In this document: positions 57,545 to 64,000 of the stretch, piece after piece
Position numbering within the stretch: the first letter of the stretch is position 1
How the letters are laid out: every line of letters begins with the position of its first letter
Assembly: GCF_963082655.1 (NCBI RefSeq)
Contig: NC_081553.1
Coordinates: 128,121,736-128,185,735 of the forward strand
Length of the DNA stretch: 64,000 bases
Direction of reading: 5' to 3'
From: Stomoxys calcitrans
Lineage: Eukaryota; Arthropoda; Insecta; Diptera; Muscidae
Translations under genes and position numbers: made by a program
The notes under the pieces: generated by a model
Told to the model about the DNA's origin: nothing
Database searches by the model: none
Seen by the model: only the letters and a program-made list of their open reading frames with translations

Positions 57545-58265
57545 GGCAACGGCAACACTGCTCGTAGTCCTTCTAATCAGTAAAAATATTCACACTCGAT
57601 GTCCTCGAGTTAATACACCACCACTTCACACATTTTGTGATGTGACCGGTTTCCGCCTGCAGTATTGGATTATGGTCTGAAACAGAAGCTTAGTCTATGG
57701 GTCCTCAAAGTAGACGCTCAGATCTGCTCTGTCCTCTAGCTTTGATCTAACAGATTCTGCCAAGAGGATAAAAAACTTCCAATTTTGATAGGAACCTACC
57801 AAAAACGCAACACTGCTCTTAGTCTTTATTATCCGTAAAAATATTTACACTCGATGTCCTAGCGTTAGTACACCAACACTTCACACATTTTGTGATCGGT
57901 CGGATTTCCGCCTGCAGTATTGTATTATGGTCTGAAAGAGAAGCTTAGTCTCTGGGTCCTCAAAGTAGACGCTCATATCTGCTCTGTCCTCTAGCTTCGA
58001 TCCAACAGATCCTGCCAAGAAGATAACAAAATTACCAATTTTGATAGGAGCCTACCAAAAACGGCAACGCTGCTCGTTGTCTTTCTTATCCGTAAAGATA
58101 TTCACACTTGATGTCCTCGCGTTAATACACCACCACTTCACACATTTTGTGATCGGTCGGATTTCTGCCTGCAGTATTGTATTATGGGTCTGAAGCTTAG
58201 TCTCTGGGTCCTCAAAGCAGACGCTCAGACCTGCTCTGTCCTCTAGCTTTGATCCAACAGTGTAG
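57545..58265. repeat. 256-bp tandem repeat, nearly three copies
   Basis: A unit containing CCTGCAGTATTG, GAAGCTTAGTCTCTGGGTCCTCAAAG, CTCTGTCCTCTAGCTT, CCTACCAAAAACGGCAAC, ATATTCACACTCGATGTCCTCG and CACCACTTCACACATTTTGTGAT recurs. The CCTGCAG anchor is at 57656, 57911 and 58168 (steps 255 and 257). The copies are about 90-95% alike by eye. No function is recognised. Confidence 0.9.
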
Positions 58266-58894
58266 CATGAATTTCTGGCAATAGTAAAGTTTGGTCAATC
58301 CAAGACCTTGCCGTTGGCAATAGAGCCTCGCACTCGACCTCTATTGTCGTCTCAGGTATACGATCGGAAACCTTTTCCATTCCTTCTAGGTTTCATATCG
58401 TCGTCTAGATTTTCCCGCCATGGTGTGACCTCCTCCATTTTCTATCCACTCCCCCTTCGCCTTAATTCTCTTAGCTGCAGCGGGTACCTCATACGTAATC
58501 TATATGTCTTTGGGTCACACATCTAAGATTATCTCGAGTACCCTTGTATGCATTATATTACGTTATGATCAAAGCTGTTTTGAGGAAACGACTCGTCATC
58601 GTGATTTCGACGGAGGGGCGAAGATTGCCAGTTTGGTTTAGAATAAGAATTCGAGAAAACATTTTCCAATCGGTAGATTGGTTACTTGGAGAAAACATTT
58701 TCCCATCGGTAGATTGGTTAACTTGGGAGCAATACCGATCCTACCTCGGTCATATTGATTGTGCTTATTGAAGGTCATAGTCTTGCTTAACGCGCCAAAT
58801 GTATGCCAAATGGGTTAGTCTAAGTTTAAGTGGTAGTCTGTCATCAGACTCACTTAGACGTTTTCGTCCATTCCACAGGAACAGAAGAAGGAAG
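58266..58894. other. Unassigned stretch
   Basis: It contains a 36-bp direct duplication (GAGAAAACATTTTCC at 58653 and 58689, each followed by ATCGGTAGATTGGTTA). It may include the LINE 3' region. No gene is supported. Confidence 0.4.
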
Positions 58895-60900
58895 ATGCCT
58901 TCTAGTTCCTACCGTTGAACCATCCAGATCGCTTTAAAAAGCCCAATAACTTGCAAATGTTCACATTCGCTAAATCAGACAGGTTCTCAAAGAAATGAGA
59001 ACCGTAAGTGGAACTCCTTCTAACTGCTAGTGCGGGACACACACACATAAGCTGTTCTATAGTCTCTTCTTCTTCGATATACTCACAGCTTCTGCAAAAG
59101 TCGTTGCTGGCAACCTTCAGTCTGTCAGCATGTTTTCCGATTAGACAGTGACCTGTCATGACGGACACAATGAGTGAGACGTCTGTTCTAGCCAATGACA
59201 GCAAAGCAGTAGACCTCTTCAAGTCTAGATGAGGCCACATAGTTTTGGAATGCTCACAGACCCTTCTTTGTGACCATCTCTCATTCGTTGTCCTTCGGGC
59301 CTGGTCCTGAAAACTAAGCTACATGTTGCTAGAGGCATACCCACAAATTCCAGTATCCCTGGAATGTGTAGGGTAGTTCTTAGTCCCGCAAGCTCAACTG
59401 CTTTAGAATGCTCTGGGATATCTCTGTGGCCCGGCACCCAGAACAGGTGAATTTTGAACTGTTCAGCCATCTCGTTGAGAGATCTGTGACAGTCGAGGGT
59501 GGTTTTTGTGATCAGAAATACGTTTTCAAGGGATTTAATGGCTGTCTGAGAAGATATTTACGCTAATCGTCGTAATGACATAAAATCTTAAACATTCCAC
59601 CACTTCCTTAATTGCAAGGATCTCTGCACACTGCAGTGGTTGGGTTACCTATTTGATATGACCAGTTCTAGTCCTTAAGAGAACACCCCAAAGCCCACCT
59701 GGTCGATTAGCTTGGAACCATCCGTCTAGAAGTCTATGTAACTTCTGTTACCAGGGATATCGTAGTTCCAATCGGTGCTATCAGGAGTAGTGCTACAGTA
59801 ATTTTTATCAAAAAGCTACTCAGGTAGATTGTAATCCACACTGCCTAGAACATTGTTGTATCAAGGATAACACAGTGTCCGTAGCCGTCACATGACCAAT
59901 GAGAAAGCTCCCTTAACCTCACGGCAGTGGACGCTGTAATTTGGGTAGCCACAATGTCCAGAGGCATAAGATGTTGCATTACATTTAGTGCATTAGATGG
60001 TGTCTGATGATCAGATTAGATCAGATGATCAGATGGTGTCGTCCTCAGTGCAGCCGCATTTGACGACTGACGACGACACAAACAATCCACTCTTTAGATC
60101 CGGTTAAGTATTGAGCAGCAGGTGGATTTTTGAAGAGCCGTCCACCAAACCCCAACACCATATAGCATTATAGGTCTGACAATTTGGGTAGCCACAATGT
60201 CCAGAGGCATAAGATGTAGCATTTAATTTAGTGCATCAGTTGGTGTCGTCCTCAGTTCGGCTGTGATGCACAAACAGGCCATTCTATGGATCCGGTTAAG
60301 TATTGAGCAGTAGGTGGATTTTTGAAGCGCCGTCCAACAGACCACAACACCATATAGCAGTTTAGGTCTGACAACTGCAGCATATACCCAATGCATGACA
60401 CACGGTCTAAATCCCCAACTTTTCCCAATGGCTCTCTTGCAGGTGTATAGGGCAAGAGTGGCCTTTCTTGCCCTTTCCAAAATGTTGGATTTGAAGTTCG
60501 ATTTCCTGTCCAGCAAAACACCCATGTATTTTGCGCTTTTTGTAAATGGAACATTCTCTCCACCCAAGCAGATAGGTTCTACTGTAGGCAACTTGTATCT
60601 CCTGCTGAAAGGAACTAATTCCGTCTTGCAAGGATTTATACCCAGATCACTTTCGATAGCCCACTTTGCTGTTGCTCGTAGAGCTTCCTGAAGTACATCT
60701 CTTAGAGTGCTGGGAAACTTCCCCTAACTGCAATTGCCATGTCATCAGCATACGCAACCACTTTTAAGCCTTTTTCTTCCAGAGACAATATTATATTGTT
60801 AATGACTATATGTCAAAGTAGAGAAGGCAGCACACCTGCTTGAGGTGTTCCTCTTATGACCCGTCTTTTAGGATCCACAGATCCCAAACCTGCCGTAATG
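58895..60900 (-). pseudogene. Jockey/I/R1-type LINE remnant, RT catalytic core to C-terminus
   Basis: Minus strand, high to low: RVIRGTPQAGVLPSLL (60862-60815), KVVAYADDMAIAV (60760-60722, the YADD catalytic motif), then PTVEPICLGGENVPF, SAKYMGVLLDRKSNFKS, YAAVVRPKLLYGVVVCW (60591-60360), ILNRIHRMACLCITAELRTT, then RNase H wording (QFKIHLFWVPGHRDIPEH, 59470-59400) and TGHCLIGKHADRLKV, FCRSCEYIEEEETIEQLMC, CPAL (59160-59020). A stop after the PSLL block, frameshifts and a 243-bp internal duplication show it is dead. It is the best preserved of the five fragments of this class. Confidence 0.85.
59938..60423. repeat. 243-bp tandem duplication inside LINE remnant
   Basis: AATTTGGGTAGCCACAATGTCCAGAGGCATAAG starts at 59938 and again at 60181. 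ATCCGGTTAAGTATTGAGCAG and GGTGGATTTTTGAAG also recur at that step. The first copy additionally has a TGATCAGAT reiteration (60008-60040). Confidence 0.88.
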
Positions 60901-62569
60901 CATCGTTTAGTAAGTAGAGTTGATGCCTAGAAACTCCAACTCCAAATGGCTTAAAAATTTAAGTTTTTATTTTTATCGGAGGTAACAAATCGCCATATTC
61001 TTGTCTCACTTGCACTTGTCTCTCCTTTGTGCTGAAAAGATTTCTTTGTAATTACAATTTACGCTATGTTATCTCTTTTAAGATATTCACATTTTCTAAG
61101 TTTCAAGGCAAAAAAACTATTTTTCTTAAGATTTAAATTCATGCATTGCTCTGAAACATAAAAAACGAACATCCCTTTAGAACAGATCATCACGTATCCA
61201 TTAGAAACGATAAAGACAATAAAGGCAAATGCAATTTCCTGTCAAACGTTTAGAATTTCAATGAAAAACACTAAATTAAGCATCAACCAAAACAGCAAAA
61301 CGAGCAATTGGGCCATGATGTAGATGTAATGAACCTAAACTGACATTTATTGTCAGCTTCAGGATGAAAACATCATCCTTCGATGTACATTAGAAAGGAG
61401 GTGGAAGCAGTCACTACACAAATGTAGCCAAAACCCATGTGCTCTAAAACAAGAAAAAGAGTCTCAGCAGACTTAATGTGGCTGAACAAAAAATCGGCAA
61501 TAAATTTAAATAAATCTATGACTGTGCAGACGGGCGAATGTATGTGGATGGGAACACACACAACTGCTAACATTGTAGTGGTATAGCCACATCAGCTGTC
61601 TACTGTAGTGTTGTATGGTTATTTCTAAATAGCAGATATCTTTCAATGTGTGTGTATATCCCTCACTGTAAAGGCACTGAGCAACAGGCTGCTACTACTG
61701 CCGAATCTAAAAATTGAATTGCCCAACTCGAACGTCACACTCACACACACAAACAACATATACAAAATGCACATCACACAATCTAAATAAAAAACTATTA
61801 AATCTAATACCAACAAACTATTTACAATTCATTCAGTCGTTTATTCATTCATTCATTGAATTCGGAAATTCAATTTAGCCAGTCAGTCGGTTTAGCACAG
61901 CAACTCCTCTAGCCAACAGCTGCTGTTGCTCCCTCGATGTGGCGGCAACAGGAACTGCAACATCAAGCCAAGAGGATTTTTGTTATTTTTTTAAGTTTTT
62001 TTTTTATGTTATGCTACTACAACACAAACATCTAAACAAGTGGCAAATATTTCATGGGCAAACGGACGGACAGACAAACAGAAAATGCCATGCTGCCTGC
62101 GAAAGCCCAGCCGGCTGGTAGCTTGGCTGCATGTTGTATTGCTCTAGCTGCACTCGCCACAGACAATATCTCAGTGCACACCAGCATAGAATCCAAATGG
62201 CAACAACATTCAACACTCTGCCATCGAGGATGGCCTGGATAGATGGATGAATGAGTTTGTTTGTTGCACCAAAACTAAATTGTAAAGCTGTGTCTCCCTG
62301 CTTTCATCACCACGCCATAGAGTTTGGTGTAGTGTTAGTTTTCTGTGTGTTATATATTAGGGTGTGCCGAAGGCAATGCCATAATACAATAATTTAGTCA
62401 AATACTTTGTGTACATTTGAATAGTTTAGATTGTTTGGAAAATTTCTTCTTCAACTAAGTTCTGCATTATGAATGTTTCTATGACTGTGATTGAAGTATC
62501 TGTATGTGTTAAAGACCAATGGCAGTTGCAGGCTGTAATCAATACTCATAGATAATATTTACCCATTTT
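60901..62569. other. Non-coding stretch, mostly unique DNA
   Basis: AT-rich DNA, CA-rich tract (61737-61752), TTCA reiteration (61833-61857). No gene is supported. Confidence 0.5.
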
Positions 62570-64000
62570 TATACCATAGAAGTGATCAAAGCCCCTGATG
62601 GATGGACTGGGAAGCTGAGCTCTTTACAGGCATAATGTCAAATAATGGCTCATTTCGGACCATAATTGAACTGAATATTGGAGACCATAGTAGAAGTCAT
62701 TGTGTAAAATTTCAGCCAAATCTAGTAAGAATTGCGCATCGGAATTGGGAGATCGGTTTATAGGGGAGCTGTATTAGGCTATAAACCGATTCATGCCATA
62801 TTCGACACGTTTGTTAAAGGTCATGAGAGAAGCCGAATCGGGTAATACTTGTGCCCTTTAGAGGCTTAAGAATTTAAGATCCCATATCGGTTTATATGGC
62901 AGCTATATCAGGTTATGGACCGATTTGAACTATTCTTTGCACAGTTGTTGAAAGTTATAATAAAACACTTCGTGCAAAATTTCAGCTTAATCGGATAAGA
63001 ATTGTGACCCCTAGCGGCTCAAGAAATCTAGACCCCAGATCGGTTTATATGGCAGCTTTATCAGGTTATGGACCGATTTGAACCATTTCTTAAGACAGTC
63101 ATTGGAAGTCATAACAAAATACCTCATGCAAAATTTCAGCGAAATCGGATAATAATTTCTCCCTGTTGTGGCTTAAGTAGTCAAGACCACAGATAGGTTT
63201 ATATGGCAGCTATATCAGGTTATTGACCGATATGAACCATTCTTAAGACAGTCATTGGAAGTCATAGTAAAACATGTCATGCTAAATTTCAGCCAAATCC
63301 GATAATAATTGCGCCCTCTAGTGGCTGAAGAAGTAAGGACCCCAGATAGGTTTATATGACAGCTATATCAGGTTATAGACCGATTTTAACCATACTCAGC
63401 ACTGTCGTTGGAAGTCACAATAAACCAGCTCATGCAAAATTTCAGTCAAATCGGATGAGAATTGCGCCCTTTAGAGGCTCAGGAAGTCAAGACCCCAGAT
63501 CGGTTTATATTGCAGCTATATCAGGTTATGAACCGATTTGAACTATTCTTAGCACTGTTGTTGAAAGTAATAATAAAACACCACATGCAAAATTTCAGCC
63601 AAATCGGATAAGAATTGTGACCCCTAGCGGCTCGAGAAGTCAAGACCCCAGATAGGTTTATATGGCAGCTATATCAGATTATGAACCAATTTCACCCACA
63701 CTCAGCACAGTTGTTGAAAGTCATAACAAAACTCCTCATGCTAAATTTCAGCCAAATCGGATAAGAATTGTGGCCCCTAGCGGCTCGAGAAGTCAAGACC
63801 CCAGATAGGTTTATATGACAGCTATATCAGGTTATAGACCGATTTCAACCATACTCAGCACTGTCGTTGGAAGTCACAATTAAATAGCTCGTGCAAAATT
63901 TCAGTCAAATCGGATAAGAATTGCGCCCTTTAGAGGCTCAAGAAGTCAAGACCCAAGATCGGTTTATATGGCAGCTATATCAAAACGTGGACCGATATAG
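62570..64000 (-). mobile_element. DINE-1/Helitron-like family-B array, runs off the window
   Basis: The anchor TCGGATAAGAATTG (or variants) falls at 62991, 63145, 63298, 63451, 63604, 63757 and 63910 (steps 154 then 153 each). Each unit also has GATCGGTTTATATGGCAGCTATATCAGGTTATGGACCGATTTGAACC. The terminal domain was not reached within the window. Open frames (for example 63356-63541 plus) are by-products. Confidence 0.85.

Noticed and set aside
62570..64000. CRISPR-like regular spacing of repeats
   Set aside because: The 153-bp units are continuous tandem repeats without unique spacers, and the sequence is clearly eukaryotic.

Overview
This is eukaryotic nuclear DNA, most likely from a higher (calyptrate, probably muscid) fly. 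Three things point there. Four spliced exons encode part of an insect ecdysone-response factor. Very many repeats resemble the Drosophila DINE-1/INE-1 Helitron-like class. The base composition is AT-rich, with many CA/GT and CTG/TTG microsatellites, as is usual for dipteran introns. The species assignment is inference, because no database search was possible.

The only host gene I can support is on the minus strand at 22034-17774. Four consecutive exons (22034-21726, 21598-21306, 18570-18372, 17975-17774) have canonical splice sites and compatible phases. Together they give about 334 codons of an E93/Eip93F (Mblk-1, LCOR-related) transcription factor. They carry an N-terminal Cys-x-x-Cys segment, an LxxLL-like nuclear-receptor box and a PLDLS CtBP-binding motif. 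The Pipsqueak-type DNA-binding domains and the first coding exon were not found in the window. Much of the rest is therefore probably intron or flank of this large gene.

The rest is dominated by mobile DNA. (1) DINE-1/Helitron-like non-autonomous elements occur in several families: A at 2289-3634, 22930-25029, 41173-43202 and 46369-47826; B at 15806-16825, 43386-44410, 49788-50668, 55063-56526 and 62570-64000; C at 13240-13910. The tandem units inside all three families have the same 153-bp period. (2) A tRNA-derived SINE family has about twelve copies, one with a perfect 14-bp target duplication inside a LINE. (3) Non-LTR retrotransposon remnants of two kinds are present. One is RTE-like with a YADDIDIIG reverse transcriptase (8570-10790, 26800-27175, 33640-33805, 36475-36620). 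The other is Jockey/I/R1-like with RNase H and a Cys/His tail (25525-25945, 29524-30840, 33816-35675, 37780-38010, 58895-60900). (4) Tc1/mariner DNA transposons: an internally deleted mariner (5300-5887), a second Tc1/mariner-type 5' fragment (54590-55043), two mariner-type MITEs (27881-28117, 47937-48172), and two almost identical 232-bp MITEs (18047-18278, 41265-41496), one of them inside an E93 intron. (5) A GC-rich 15-bp minisatellite of about 790 bp (35676-36462) lies between two LINE fragments.

Islands of non-repetitive AT-rich DNA with microsatellites separate these blocks (for example 101-1880, 10791-13080, 28120-29380, 31673-33130, 38011-41170, 44411-46368, 52000-54590, 60901-62560). 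I see no coding signal in them. They are the likeliest places for regulatory DNA, but that is not demonstrated. I found no CRISPR, operon, phage or virus-like content. No wholly new gene system is evident. The strongest novelty candidates are the shared 153-bp periodicity, the SINE family and the recently moved MITE pair.
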